NCBI RefSeq assembly: GCF_006542765.1
Contig: NZ_SKCD01000010.1
Coordinates: 91,899 to 155,898 of the forward strand
DNA: 64,000 nt
Direction of reading: 5' to 3'
Source of the DNA: Paenibacillus luteus
GTDB taxonomy: Bacteria > Bacillota > Bacilli > Paenibacillales > Paenibacillaceae
Shown: positions 33,847-42,966 of the stretch, piece by piece
Layout: every line of letters begins with the position of its first letter
Position numbering within the stretch: the stretch's first letter is position 1
Translations under genes and position numbers: made by a program
Notes under the pieces: model-generated
Told to the model about the DNA's origin: nothing
Databases searched by the model: none
Seen by the model: the letters and a program-made list of their open reading frames with translations, nothing else

Positions 33847-35048
33847 CACAGGTACCGGATGTAAATGGACGTTTCGGGGCATTTGGCGGGCGCTACGTGC
33901 CAGAAACGCTTATGACTGCGTTATTAGAGCTAGAAGAGGCTTACGCGCATTATTCGAAGGATCAGGCGTTTCAGGATGAGGTTCGCTACTTATTGCATAA
34001 GTATTCGGGCCGTCCGACTTCACTTTATTATGCTGAGCGTCTCACCAACCATCTTGGCGGCGCCAAAATTTACTTGAAGCGTGAAGACCTTAATCATACA
34101 GGTGCTCACAAAATCAACAATACCATCGGCCAAGGCGTGCTTGCCAAACGTATGGGAAAAACAAAGATCATTGCCGAGACTGGCGCTGGGCAGCATGGGG
34201 TTGCCTCAGCTACGATTGCTGCATTGCTTGGTTTAGAATGCAAAGTATTTATGGGCGAAGAAGACATGAAGCGTCAACAGCTCAATGTTTTCCGCATGCA
34301 GCTGCTGGGTTCCGAGGTCGTGCCTGTATTGTCCGGAACAAGAACGCTTAAGGATGCCTGCAATGAAACGCTTCGCTACTGGGTTAGCCATGTCGAGGAT
34401 ACGTATTATATTTTGGGTTCGGTTACGGGCCCGCATCCTTATCCGATGATGGTCCGTGATTTTCAGCGAATTATTGGGGATGAGTCGCGTCAGCAAATCT
34501 TGGCGGAGGAAGGCAGACTGCCGGATTACATTGTTGCCGCCGTAGGCGGAGGAAGCAACGCGATGGGTATTTTCTATCCATTCGTGAACGATGAAAATGT
34601 GAAGTTGCTAGGCGTAGAAGCCGCAGGACGTGGCGTGGATACGATCGAGCACGCAGCAACGATGACGAAAGGACGCCATGGTATTTTCCAAGGCTCCATG
34701 AGCTATGTGCTTCAGGATGAGCACGGACAAGTGCAACCGGCGCACTCCATCTCGGCTGGTCTCGATTACCCAGGCATCGGGCCGGAGCATGCTTATTTGA
34801 AGGATTCGGGCCGCGCTGAATATGTGCCTGTTACCGATGCTGAAGCGCTTGAAGCATTGCAGCTGCTCTCCCGCACGGAAGGCATCATTCCGGCTTTGGA
34901 ATCCGCACATGCGATCGCTCAGACGCTGAAGCTCGCGCCAACACTGGATAAAGATAAAGTCATCGTAGTTAACTTGTCTGGACGCGGAGACAAGGATGTA
35001 GAAGCCATTATGGGTTACTTGGGGGTAGACAAGCATGAATCTCATTGA
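33843..35048 (+). CDS. trpB: Tryptophan synthase beta chain
   Basis: PLP enzyme that joins indole to serine. The 401-residue product has the PLP Lys in [15 protein letters not shown] (about 86-100), GAGQHGVA and the phosphate loop GGGSNAMG. It overlaps trpA by 14 nt. Confidence 0.97.
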   Translation: MTQVPDVNGRFGAFGGRYVPETLMTALLELEEAYAHYSKDQAFQDEVRYLLHKYSGRPTSLYYAERLTNHLGGAKIYLKREDLNHTGAHKINNTIGQGVLAKRMGKTKIIAETGAGQHGVASATIAALLGLECKVFMGEEDMKRQQLNVFRMQLLGSEVVPVLSGTRTLKDACNETLRYWVSHVEDTYYILGSVTGPHPYPMMVRDFQRIIGDESRQQILAEEGRLPDYIVAAVGGGSNAMGIFYPFVNDENVKLLGVEAAGRGVDTIEHAATMTKGRHGIFQGSMSYVLQDEHGQVQPAHSISAGLDYPGIGPEHAYLKDSGRAEYVPVTDAEALEALQLLSRTEGIIPALESAHAIAQTLKLAPTLDKDKVIVVNLSGRGDKDVEAIMGYLGVDKHESH

Positions 35049-35844
35049 TACGGCGTTTGCGCGCCTTAAATCGGAAGGCAAGACGGCACTCATTCCTTTC
35101 TTAACCATGGGTGATCCTGATTTGCAGACATCCGTTGACATTATTCAAGCACTGGAGAAAGCTGGCGCGGATATGATTGAGCTGGGCGTACCTTACTCGG
35201 ACCCGCTTGCAGACGGACCTGTCATTCAACGGGCCTCCGAACGGGCGCTGCTTCATAACAGCATCACGCTTGTCGACTGTATTAACGTGGCGGAACAGGC
35301 GCGTGAAGCGGGAGTGAAAATTCCGTTTATCTTGTTTACGTATTATAATCCAGTCTTCCAATATGGTTTGAATGCTTTCTTCGAGCTAGTGCAAAGCAAA
35401 GGAATCAGCGGCCTTATAATTCCGGATCTGCCAATGGAAGAGGATAAAGAGGTTAGGCAGCTTGCAGAAGCGGCTAACGTCCATCTCATTCCGCTCGTAG
35501 CGCCAACCTCGAAGGAGCGTGTGACGCGTATCTCGCGTAAAGCAAGAGGTTTTGTTTACTGCGTATCTTCGCTAGGGGTAACAGGTGTTAGAGCTGATTT
35601 TCATACGGGCATTGATGAATTTCTGGCTACGGTTCGAGAAGCAACGGACTTGCCGATTGCCGTCGGCTTTGGCATTTCAAGCCGCGAGCAGGTAGCCCGT
35701 TTCGAGAAGCAATGTGACGGAGTTATTGTAGGCAGCGCAATCGTAAGGAAGATAGAAGAAGCGATACCATTATTGCAGGATGCCGAGCAGCGCGAGGTTG
35801 GCCTCAAGCAGATCAGTGATTTTGTCGCGCAGCTTAAAGGATAG
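35035..35844 (+). CDS. trpA: Tryptophan synthase alpha chain
   Basis: Releases indole from indole-3-glycerol phosphate for the beta chain. The 269-residue product has the catalytic Glu in [19 protein letters not shown] (about 46-64) and the Asp 11 residues later region LPMEEDKE. It is the last gene of trpEDCFBA, followed by a terminator. Confidence 0.96.
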   Translation: MNLIDTAFARLKSEGKTALIPFLTMGDPDLQTSVDIIQALEKAGADMIELGVPYSDPLADGPVIQRASERALLHNSITLVDCINVAEQAREAGVKIPFILFTYYNPVFQYGLNAFFELVQSKGISGLIIPDLPMEEDKEVRQLAEAANVHLIPLVAPTSKERVTRISRKARGFVYCVSSLGVTGVRADFHTGIDEFLATVREATDLPIAVGFGISSREQVARFEKQCDGVIVGSAIVRKIEEAIPLLQDAEQREVGLKQISDFVAQLKG

Positions 35845-35863
35845 TCAAAGTTGTATACTTAAT

Positions 35864-35895
35864 AAGAGCCTCTTGCCAAGTGCAAGGGGCTTTTC
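35864..35895 (+). terminator. Intrinsic terminator of the trp operon
   Basis: GCCTCTTGC (35868-35876) pairs with GCAAGGGGC (35882-35890) with one G-T pair; flanking AAGA/TTTT extends it. Confidence 0.75.
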
Positions 35896-36000
35896 TTGAA
35901 AAATAAGGCATTATAGGTTTCACGCGATAAAGTATTCTACTATTTCTTCGAGAAACGGATACCCTCATTTTGCATTGGACAGCGATGTTGGTTCTACTTG

Positions 36001-36058
36001 ACGTATAGGAAAGTATAGGAATTTGCTCATATTTTCTCTATACGTTTCGTAGAAACCA
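36001..36058. repeat. Intergenic palindromic repeat between trpA and hisC
   Basis: Arms ACGTATAG (36001-36008) and CTATACGT (36038-36045) enclose GAAAGTATAGG, the same layout as 13981-14026 with different but matched arms. The adjoining GTTTCGTAGAAACC (36045-36058) resembles the reverse strand of the hairpin in the repeats at 15676-15782. The rest of the 440-nt gap between trpA and hisC shows no gene. Confidence 0.6.
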
Positions 36059-36284
36059 TGGCGTCTACAGAAAGGACTCCATTACATTTCTTCTTATTAT
36101 CTAAGGAAGAATAAGCATTCTACTTAATAGAAATCATGTTTTTTGACGAGAAATGAGGTTTACAGACAAGAGGCGGTGAAATACGTATGGGCTGAAATGA
36201 AAAAAACTTTAAAACCATACACAGATATGAGACAATGGAGGACGAGTGTTTAGATTAGTCTATTATAAAAGAGGTGAACGGCTC

Positions 36285-37382
36285 ATGCAGCCAAAAAGCA
36301 ATATCGTCCACCTTCCCGTCTATCAGCCAGGCAAGCCGGTTGAAGATGTCAAGAGGGAGCTAGGATTACAAGAAGTGATCAAGCTAGCATCTAATGAGAA
36401 CCCGTTCGGTTGCTCTGAGCAGGTGAAAGCGGCAGTTATTGAAGAACTAAGCAATTTAAATATTTATCCCGATGGCGCGAGCGTGGAACTAACAGCAGCG
36501 TTAGCCCAAGAGCTGGGTGTAGAATCGAATCAAATTATATTTGGAACAGGTTCCAGCGAAATCATTCTTATGATTAATAGAGCTTTCATCGTTCCTGGCG
36601 ACGAAACGATTATGGCAGATGAAACCTTCCCGCAATATAAACACAATGCCGAAATCGAGAATGCAACGATCGTGGAAGTGCCTCTCAAAGAGGGTAAGCA
36701 TGATTTGCCTGCCATGCTCGCTAAGGTGAACGACCGTACTAAAATTATCTGGATTTGCAATCCAAACAATCCGACAGGCACGATTGTCACCCTGCCGGAG
36801 CTGTCTGCTTTTCTAAAAGAAGTGCCTTCCCACGTTCTCGTTGTTCTTGACGAGGCATATGGCGAATATATTGATGATCCGGCCTTTCCGGATGGCATAA
36901 AATTGCTTAGTGAATATCGAAATTTGATCGTGCTCCGTACATTCTCAAAAATTTATGGGCTAGCTGCACTTCGCATTGGCTATGGCGTTGGCCATCCCGA
37001 CGTAATTCGTTTTACGAATCAAGTGCGCGAGCCATTCAATACATCACGTGCAGCACAAGCTGCGGCTAAGGCTGCGCTTGCCGATAAAGCGTTTATTTCC
37101 TATTGCCGTGATCAGAATCAACAGGGAATTCAATATTTATCTGAGCAATTTGACCGACTGGGCTTGTCCTACTTTCCTGCATATGGAAACTTCGTGATGG
37201 TTGACGTTAAACGATCCTCACCTGAGGTATTTGATGGCTTGCTGCGCAGAGGCATTATCTCACGTCCGCGCTGGACCTATTACCCGAACCACATTCGGAT
37301 AACGGTGGGCACGCGCGAGCAAAACGAAAAGTTTATTGCAGCATTGGAACACGTGTTACAGGAATCGGCGGTGCAGGGATAA
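36285..37382 (+). CDS. hisC: Histidinol-phosphate aminotransferase
   Basis: A PLP aminotransferase that in Bacillus also transaminates aromatic keto acids, which explains its place between trp and tyrA. The 365-residue product has the family start VYQPGKPVEDVKRELGL, LASNENPFG, WICNPNNPTG and the PLP Lys in RTFSKIYGLAALRIGYG. AGAGGTGA lies about 9 nt before ATG 36285; the upstream in-frame ATG 36246 is unlikely. tyrA follows after 4 nt. Confidence 0.94.
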   Translation: MQPKSNIVHLPVYQPGKPVEDVKRELGLQEVIKLASNENPFGCSEQVKAAVIEELSNLNIYPDGASVELTAALAQELGVESNQIIFGTGSSEIILMINRAFIVPGDETIMADETFPQYKHNAEIENATIVEVPLKEGKHDLPAMLAKVNDRTKIIWICNPNNPTGTIVTLPELSAFLKEVPSHVLVVLDEAYGEYIDDPAFPDGIKLLSEYRNLIVLRTFSKIYGLAALRIGYGVGHPDVIRFTNQVREPFNTSRAAQAAAKAALADKAFISYCRDQNQQGIQYLSEQFDRLGLSYFPAYGNFVMVDVKRSSPEVFDGLLRRGIISRPRWTYYPNHIRITVGTREQNEKFIAALEHVLQESAVQG

Positions 37383-37386
37383 CGTT

Positions 37387-38478
37387 ATGACAACTGTAGC
37401 GATTTTTGGAGTAGGGCTGATTGGCGGCTCACTTGCCCTGTGCTTTAAGGGGAAACCCGGCATTACCGTAATTGGACATTCGAATCGACCTGCTCAAGTT
37501 GAGAAATATGTGCAGCGAGGCGTCGTGGATTACGCAACGACCTCCATGCAAGAGGCGGCAGAGCAGGCTGATTTTATTTTTGTATGCGTACCGGTAGGCA
37601 ATCTTGAAGAGTATTTGGAGATGCTTAGTGCATTTAAGCTGAAACCAGGTTGCGTGGTAACCGATGCGGGAAGCACGAAGGCTTCGGTCGCGGCTCGGGC
37701 AAAGTCGCTGGATTTCGGCCAAGCTATCTTTATTGGCGGTCATCCCATGGCTGGTTCTGAACGTACTGGCGTTGAAGCAGCATCTTCGCACTTATACGAG
37801 AATGCGTATTATGTGTTAACGCCCGATGAAAGTACACCTGAGGATGCGATGGAGCGTTTAGTCGAGCTTCTCAGCCATACGAAAGCGAACATCGTCAGAG
37901 TGGAGCCTAATGCGCATGATGAGATCGCAGGCGCAATCAGCCATCTCCCGCATATGATTGCCGTTTCTCTTGTCAATCAGGTTCGAGGCTATAACGAAAA
38001 AAATGGGCTTTATGAATCGCTTGCAGCCGGAGGCTTTCGTGATATTACTCGGATTGCATCAGGTGACCCAATTATATGGCGTGATATATTAATCAATAAC
38101 CGAACGGTTCTGCTGAAGCTTCTTCGGGATTGGGGCAAGGAAACGGATAAATTCGTAACGATGCTGGAGAACTCGGACGGGGAAGGCATCGCGCAGGCTT
38201 TCGAAACGGCGGGCCAGTTCCGCAGTCAGATGCCAGAGCGCCGCAAGGGCATGATCCACTCCGCGTTCGATTGTTATGTCGATATTCCCGATCATCCCGG
38301 CATTATCGGCAAAATTACGAGTGAACTTGGCAACAGCCTCATCAACTTGAGCAACATCCATATCATTGAGAGCAGGGAGGACGTACCGGGCATTCTCCGG
38401 CTATCGTTCCGAAGCCAGGAGTATTTGGACCAGGCAGTCGTCCTGCTCACGGAAAAAGGCTATGACGTACACCTATAA
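37387..38478 (+). CDS. tyrA: Prephenate dehydrogenase with C-terminal ACT domain
   Basis: Oxidises prephenate to 4-hydroxyphenylpyruvate for tyrosine. The 363-residue product has an NAD motif IFGVGLIGGSLAL (about 6-18), GGHPMAGSERTG (about 118-129) and a C-terminal ACT domain (about 290-363, starting DCYVDIPDHPGIIGKI), a likely site for tyrosine feedback. In Bacillus aroE follows; here the conserved order ends and accessory DNA begins. Its stop codon lies in the loop of the terminator. Confidence 0.95.
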   Translation: MTTVAIFGVGLIGGSLALCFKGKPGITVIGHSNRPAQVEKYVQRGVVDYATTSMQEAAEQADFIFVCVPVGNLEEYLEMLSAFKLKPGCVVTDAGSTKASVAARAKSLDFGQAIFIGGHPMAGSERTGVEAASSHLYENAYYVLTPDESTPEDAMERLVELLSHTKANIVRVEPNAHDEIAGAISHLPHMIAVSLVNQVRGYNEKNGLYESLAAGGFRDITRIASGDPIIWRDILINNRTVLLKLLRDWGKETDKFVTMLENSDGEGIAQAFETAGQFRSQMPERRKGMIHSAFDCYVDIPDHPGIIGKITSELGNSLINLSNIHIIESREDVPGILRLSFRSQEYLDQAVVLLTEKGYDVHL

Positions 38479-38495
38479 CAGGTGTACGTCTTTTT
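38464..38495 (+). terminator. Intrinsic terminator overlapping the tyrA stop
   Basis: GACGTACACCT (38464-38474) and AGGTGTACGTC (38480-38490) form an 11-bp perfect stem, then TTTTT. The TAA is in the stem-loop. Confidence 0.9.
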
Positions 38496-38500
38496 CAATT

Positions 38501-38573
38501 AAAAAGCGCTTACAAAATAATTCAAACAAAAATGAAAGCGCTTATTGACAAACTGGAAGCGTATACATATAAT
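38501..38573 (+). promoter_or_regulatory. Consensus sigma-A promoter with two cre-like sites
   Basis: TTGACA (38545-38550), 17 nt, TATAAT (38568-38573): both hexamers are perfect. AAAAAGCGCTTACA (38501-38514) and TGAAAGCGCTTATT (38533-38546) resemble CcpA cre boxes; the second overlaps the -35. No coding gene follows; the RNA-like unit at 38580-38662 does. Confidence 0.7.
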
Positions 38574-38579
38574 AAAAGT

Positions 38580-38662
38580 ACAGTATGGTTTCTCTCCACT
38601 CCTATCCAAATCCTATAGTGCTCATCATGAGTACGGGCCACCCTTTTGGGTGGTTTTTTTTT
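38580..38662 (+). ncRNA. Candidate small RNA, copy A
   Basis: From the promoter above, about 83 nt run to an intrinsic terminator CCACCC-TTTT-GGGTGG with nine T. It contains the pyrimidine-rich CTCTCCACTCCTATC (38592-38606), complementary in part to Shine-Dalgarno sequences, and a 6-bp hairpin GTGCTC-ATCAT-GAGTAC (38618-38634). The same order of elements recurs at 38836-38912. No ORF of note. It is an unrecognised RNA; a leader that ends prematurely is the alternative. Confidence 0.5.
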
Positions 38663-38835
38663 GTTTATTAATTGCTTATCCCTAAATGGATAAGGTATAA
38701 GGATCTATAATACGAACGGCAGAATAGTTTCAATAGGTGTTGAAATTAAATAACCAAAAAGGCTAGCTAAGTATCTGAAGGTGACTCGTTTGGTATCAGG
38801 TAAGATATGAAGATACACCATTCAAAACTACAGAT

Positions 38836-38912
38836 TCAGGACAGGACTCTCCACTCCTATCTATATTTTTGCACTCTTATTGAGTGTAAGCCACCCGTCG
38901 TAGTGGCTTTTT
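38836..38912 (+). ncRNA. Candidate small RNA, copy B
   Basis: It repeats the layout of copy A: the identical CTCTCCACTCCTATC (38847-38861), a hairpin GCACTC-TTATT-GAGTGT (38871-38887), then a terminator GCCAC/GTGGC (38890-38907) with TTTTT. The hairpin bases differ from copy A on both arms but still pair. I see no good promoter in front of it. The 170 nt between copies hold only a small inverted repeat (CTTATCC/GGATAAG near 38676-38695). Confidence 0.4.
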
Positions 38913-38970
38913 CGTAATATCAGGTTAGCTAGAAAAATCTGGTTGGCCTTTTTTTAGGTTCGGTATAAGA

Positions 38971-39039
38971 TAGCGGTAGCCGGGAGAACGAGCGGCTTTT
39001 AGGGGGAAAACCCCGGACAAAAAACTGTTCTCCACTGCC
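38971..39039 (+). ncRNA. Structured region upstream of the IS110 transposase (bridge RNA candidate)
   Basis: GGTAG (38975-38979) and GAGAAC (38984-38989) pair with GTTCTC (39027-39032) and CTGCC (39035-39039), enclosing GGGG-AAAA-CCCC (39003-39014). A second small stem GGGA/TCCC lies near 39067-39080. IS110-group elements encode their bridge RNA in this upstream position. The structure is seen; the function is inferred from the family. Confidence 0.4.
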
Positions 39040-39151
39040 ACCCAATAACCATGTTTGAGCTGGTAGGGACCTAGATCCCGTATCACAAGCGAAGCTATGG
39101 CGTTGGAGCTATCGTGGGAATACCGGTGAAAATTTGTAAAGGAATGGTGAA

Positions 39152-40314
39152 ATGGAAGCAGTAGTAGGATTGGATGTGTCAAAGGGAACGATCATAGCAC
39201 AAGCATTTACCGCACGAAATGAAGCGTTTGGGAAGTCGAAATGTATCGTCCATACAGAGGATGGGTTTGAGGAGTTTGGAAAATGGCTTAGGGATCTTTG
39301 TCAGCAAACATGAAAAGAACCCGTGGTTGTACTAGAAGCAACAGGACATTACCATCGAGGACTTGTTGCCTATATGGAGCGAAGTGGGTTCCGGCACATG
39401 GTAATTAATCCACTGCAATCCAAGCGAGCAAAAGGGACGCAACTACGAAAAAGTTAAAAACAGATGCTGTGGATGCATGGCACTTAGCTGAGATGAATTA
39501 TCGTGGTGATGTTAAGCCTCATCGTAAAGGGGACGAGCAGCTTTTAGAACTCCAGCACCTCACAAGACAACATGAGTTCGTGACAGCCATGTATGTGCAA
39601 GCCAAGCTAAATATGAGGACGTTGCTTGACCAAGTGTTTCCTGCGTACGAATGTTTGTTTACTGATCTGTATTCCAGACAGCAATGCGCGTTTTACAGCA
39701 ATATTTGAGCTGCATAGTGATCACGGAGGAAACCTTTCTGGAGACCGTACAAACATCACATGGGAAAACCTGGATCCGAGAAAAGCGGGCACACCATCAG
39801 ACTATTGCTCCAAGCCAAGAACGGAGCCCAGCACAAACAGTAGCTTTGCAAAGTATGATTGGCTTGCTGCTTGCCTTCCAAGAACAACTGGGGCATTTGG
39901 AGCAGCAGATCGAGGAAACAGTCGCTGTCATCCCCCGAAGTGGCGCTTTTTAAAACATTCCCTGGTGTTGGAGATAAATTGGCTGCAGCACTAGTAACCG
40001 AGATCGGAGATGCTACTCAGTTTGGACATGCCAAACAGCTCGTCGCTTACGCAGGACTTGACCCAAGTGTTTTCAGTTCAGGAAAGTTTACAGCTTCAAA
40101 CAGTAGGATCATCAAACGAGGTTCAAAACGTTTAAGGCGGGCGTTATATCTAGCGGTGTGTGGTTTACGAAAGGGTAAGAATGAAAGGATCAAGGCTTAC
40201 TATCACAAGAAAAAAAAGGGCAAGCCCTACAAGGTGGCCGTGATTGCTTGCGCCAACAAGATTCTCCATCACGTCTATGCCATCCTCACCCGAGACGAGC
40301 CCTATCATATATAA
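39152..40314 (+). pseudogene. Decayed IS110-family transposase
   Basis: The reading starts MEAVVGLDVSKGTIIAQAFT (N-terminal DEDD RuvC-like domain), passes EATGHYHRGL and KTDAVDAWHLAEM, and ends with the C-terminal Tnp20-type domain (FKTFPGVGDKLAAALVTEIG, then GSKRLRRALYLAVC). It is broken by a TGA at 39311-39313 and frameshifts near 39450-39465, 39675-39690 and 39935-39945. All the conserved blocks are still recognisable, so the decay is recent. It cannot make a working enzyme as it stands. Confidence 0.93.
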
Positions 40315-40334
40315 AATTCGGAATGCATCAGTAA

Positions 40335-40373
40335 ATACAAGTTGTGGGATACAATCCTACAACTTGTATTTTG
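40335..40373 (+). terminator. Strong inverted repeat after the IS110 remnant
   Basis: AATACAAGTTGT and ACAACTTGTATT pair over 12 bp with further GGAT/ATCC pairing inside, then TTT. It may be the terminator of the element or near its right end. Confidence 0.5.
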
Positions 40374-40448
40374 CAAAAGAAAGAGCATTTGTTCTAATTC
40401 GTGGTGTGTAATTTAAATATATGAGACACATACACCAGGAGGAATAGG

Positions 40449-40700
40449 ATGTTATATAACGAAAACTGTATTGAAGGTTCAATGAAACGTTTAGAAGATA
40501 ACTCAGTTGATTTATTAATAGCTGATCTACCCTATATCTTAAGATTTAATGGGAAAACACAAACGTAAACGATAAAGCCAGATTTGATATCATAGAGAAC
40601 GATATGCTTTCAGCAGCGGAATAAAAGCCTTTTTGTATGCAGACATGATGATCTGGTTGCGTAATGCAGGATTTAAAATCACTCCTATTATTTTCAGTTA
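40449..40700 (+). pseudogene. Fragment of a DNA methyltransferase (DPPY type)
   Basis: Starting at ATG 40449 the frame reads MLYNENCIEGSMKRLEDNSV then DLLIADLPY, the N-terminal end of a phage-type N6/N4 DNA methylase in which the catalytic DPPY has become DLPY. It stops at 40566-40568, and scraps of reading (for example MLSAAE and MMIWLRNAGFKITPIIFS) continue in other frames to about 40700. A GGAGGAA site remains. It is a remnant, not an active gene. Confidence 0.65.
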
Positions 40701-40719
40701 AAAAATAAATTAATCAAAT

Positions 40720-40771
40720 TTGAAACGTTTCCAAAATTATTATTGAAACGTTTCCACTTTGGTGTTATTAT
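40720..40771 (+). promoter_or_regulatory. Two LacI-type operators and promoter of the regulator gene
   Basis: TTGAAACGTTTCCAA (40720-40734) and TTGAAACGTTTCCAC (40743-40757), 23 bp apart. The promoter TTGAAA (40743-40748), 17 nt, TATTAT (40766-40771) uses the second operator as its -35, so the regulator should repress its own gene. Confidence 0.8.
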
Positions 40772-40800
40772 AGATTTGCTAGAGAGTTTGGGGGTATAAA

Positions 40801-41769
40801 ATGACAAGTATTAAAGATGTAGCTAACTTAGCCGGCGTTGCTGTAGGAACGGTATCCAGAGTCATTAACAGCTCTGGCGCTGTAAAACCCAAGACACGCA
40901 AAAAAGTAGAGGAAGCCATTCAAGAACTGAATTATTTCCCAAATGAAGTAGCTCGGAATTTCAAGATGCAGAAATCTAAGATGGTAGCTCTGCTACTTCC
41001 AAGCATTTGGAATCCATTCTTTTCTGAATTGGCGTATTACATTGAGGATGAATTGGATCGAGAAGGATTCAAACTTATGTTATGCAATAGCGGCGGAAAG
41101 CCTGAGAAGGAGCTGTATTATCTGGAAATGCTTCGGCAGAACAAAGTGGCTGGTATTGTTGGCATAACTTACAATGATATTGAGAATAATGTGAGCAACG
41201 ACATTCCGATTGTAAGCATCGACAGACACTTTAACAAGAGTATTACCTGTGTGACTTCAGATAATTATGAGGGAGGACGTCTTGCTTTAAGGGAGCTTGT
41301 GAAAGCGGGAGCAAGGAAGACGGCTTTTATGGGAAGCGTCACTTCTGTTTTTAGCGAAACCATGAACCGTAGACAAGGATTCATTCACGAAGCGGAAGCT
41401 TTGGGGATTGATTATATCATCTACGAGAAGCCAGATCCCATAGTGGATGAGAATGTCTTTATTAACGAGTTCCTTAACGTGCATGGCGATGTAGATGGTA
41501 TTTTTGCGATTACTGATATGCTGGCTGCCAACTATATAGATAAAGCACGAAGGAAGGGGATTCGCATTCCAGAAGATGTAAAAGTCATAGGTTATGATGG
41601 AATTCAGGATAATCCTTATTTTCATCCTATCTTATCAACGATCAGGCAGCCGGTGGAAGAGATGGCACGCATGACAATCAGACTGCTCTATAACAAAATC
41701 GAAGGTATACCTTTAGATAAGCAAGTGTATCATATCCCCGTTATTTTCAAGCAAGGTGAAACTACATGA
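40801..41769 (+). CDS. LacI-family regulator of the fructan locus
   Basis: A 322-residue repressor. The N-terminal helix-turn-helix TSIKDVANLAGVAVGTVSRV (residues 2-21) is followed by a periplasmic-binding-protein-like ligand domain from about residue 60. Palindromic operators in its own promoter and before the transporter genes define its likely regulon. By context the inducer is a fructo-oligosaccharide, fructose or sucrose derivative. It could also be a CcpA-like paralogue, but the divergent ligand domain and local operators argue for a dedicated regulator. Confidence 0.88.
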   Translation: MTSIKDVANLAGVAVGTVSRVINSSGAVKPKTRKKVEEAIQELNYFPNEVARNFKMQKSKMVALLLPSIWNPFFSELAYYIEDELDREGFKLMLCNSGGKPEKELYYLEMLRQNKVAGIVGITYNDIENNVSNDIPIVSIDRHFNKSITCVTSDNYEGGRLALRELVKAGARKTAFMGSVTSVFSETMNRRQGFIHEAEALGIDYIIYEKPDPIVDENVFINEFLNVHGDVDGIFAITDMLAANYIDKARRKGIRIPEDVKVIGYDGIQDNPYFHPILSTIRQPVEEMARMTIRLLYNKIEGIPLDKQVYHIPVIFKQGETT

Positions 41770-41838
41770 TTCCATTTGGATCGGAAAACTTCAGCGATGT
41801 TGTGTAATTAAATTTCTACTGAAGTTTTTCCTGCTAAA

Positions 41839-41969
41839 TTGGAAACGTTTCAAAAACACTTATATTGCCAGAAACTTATAAAGATTGAAAAAAATCAGCT
41901 TAATCAGTTGATTCTTGATATAGATCTACCAACCCAGGTTTCTCTAAATCTAAGTTGGAAACGTTTCAA
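41839..41969 (+). promoter_or_regulatory. Two LacI-type operators upstream of the transporter operon
   Basis: TTGGAAACGTTTCAA occurs twice, at 41839-41853 and 41955-41969, 116 bp apart, about eleven turns, which would allow looping. They are the same palindrome as those at 40720 and 40743 in the other orientation. The 267-nt gap holds no gene; I could not fix the promoter. Confidence 0.8.
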
Positions 41970-42036
41970 AAATGATTACTTATACTTGAAAGGGAGAATA
42001 ATCGTGAATTCAACAACCAGTAGGGGGGATCATCCT

Positions 42037-42954
42037 ATGATCAAACCAAAACATAACATGTGGAGCAGGTTCAAACGTGACTATGAGCTTTACCTGTTTT
42101 TATTGCCGATCATTATTCTTTACCTCGTGTTTAAGTATTATCCAATGTATGGGGTGCAGATTGCTTTTAAAGATTTCTCACCAAGTCAGGGGGTCTGGGG
42201 AAGTGAGTGGGTTGGATTCCAGCACTTTATAGATTTTTTCAATTCTTATAACTTCTGGACCATTATCACGAATACGCTCTCACTCAGTTTCCTTTCGTTG
42301 TTGTTTGGTTTCCCAGCTCCAATCATAATCGCGATCATGCTGAATCAGATGCTGGGTAAGATGTACAAGAAATTTGTACAGACAGTGATTTATGCTCCGC
42401 ACTTTATATCTACCGTTGTGCTAATCGGCATGCTTAAAGTTTTTTTGTCTCCAAATAGCGGAATTGTGAATCACGTCATCACCTTGTTCGGAGGAGATCC
42501 AATTCTGTTTATGGCCGATGCAGGCTGGTTTCGTCCTCTGTATATACTATCAGGTATCTGGCAGGAAACAGGATTTGCCACCATTATCTACCTTGCTGCT
42601 CTTGCCGGTGTCAATCCAGAACTACATGAAGCGGCGATTATGGATGGAGCGAGTAAATGGAAGCGTGTATGGTATGTGGATATTCCAAGCATTCTGCCCA
42701 CGATCGTTATTCTGCTGATTCTCGCACTTGGCAACATTATGAGTATCGGCTTTGAGAAAGCGTTTCTTATGCAGAGCGATTTGAATTATGCTACCTCCAA
42801 TATTATCCCAACCTACGTATATGAAATGGGGATTCAGAAGGCTCAATACAGCTTTTCTACGGCAGTTGGCCTATTCAACTCTTTAATTAATATTATTCTG
42901 ATTTTCACCGTAAACCGGATTTCCAAAAAAATGACAGAAACCAGTCTCTGGTAA
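42037..42954 (+). CDS. Carbohydrate ABC transporter permease, LplB type
   Basis: A 305-residue inner-membrane permease with about six helices and the binding-protein-dependent transport signature around LHEAAIMDGASKWKRVWYVDIPSILP (coupling helix EAA loop). The start is ATG 42037, 7 nt after AGGGGGGAT; the frame is open upstream to 41839, but that would put the operators inside the gene. It works with the permease and binding protein that follow. No ATPase is encoded nearby, typical for systems that share an MsmX-like ATPase. Confidence 0.93.
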   Translation: MIKPKHNMWSRFKRDYELYLFLLPIIILYLVFKYYPMYGVQIAFKDFSPSQGVWGSEWVGFQHFIDFFNSYNFWTIITNTLSLSFLSLLFGFPAPIIIAIMLNQMLGKMYKKFVQTVIYAPHFISTVVLIGMLKVFLSPNSGIVNHVITLFGGDPILFMADAGWFRPLYILSGIWQETGFATIIYLAALAGVNPELHEAAIMDGASKWKRVWYVDIPSILPTIVILLILALGNIMSIGFEKAFLMQSDLNYATSNIIPTYVYEMGIQKAQYSFSTAVGLFNSLINIILIFTVNRISKKMTETSLW

Positions 42955-42966
42955 GGAGGAATACTT

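Noticed and set aside
34608..35141. 177-residue ORF on the minus strand
   Set aside because: Antisense to trpB and trpA, no ribosome site or motif.
39469..40314. Several separate small genes in the IS110 region
   Set aside because: They are fragments of one transposase reading split by frameshifts.
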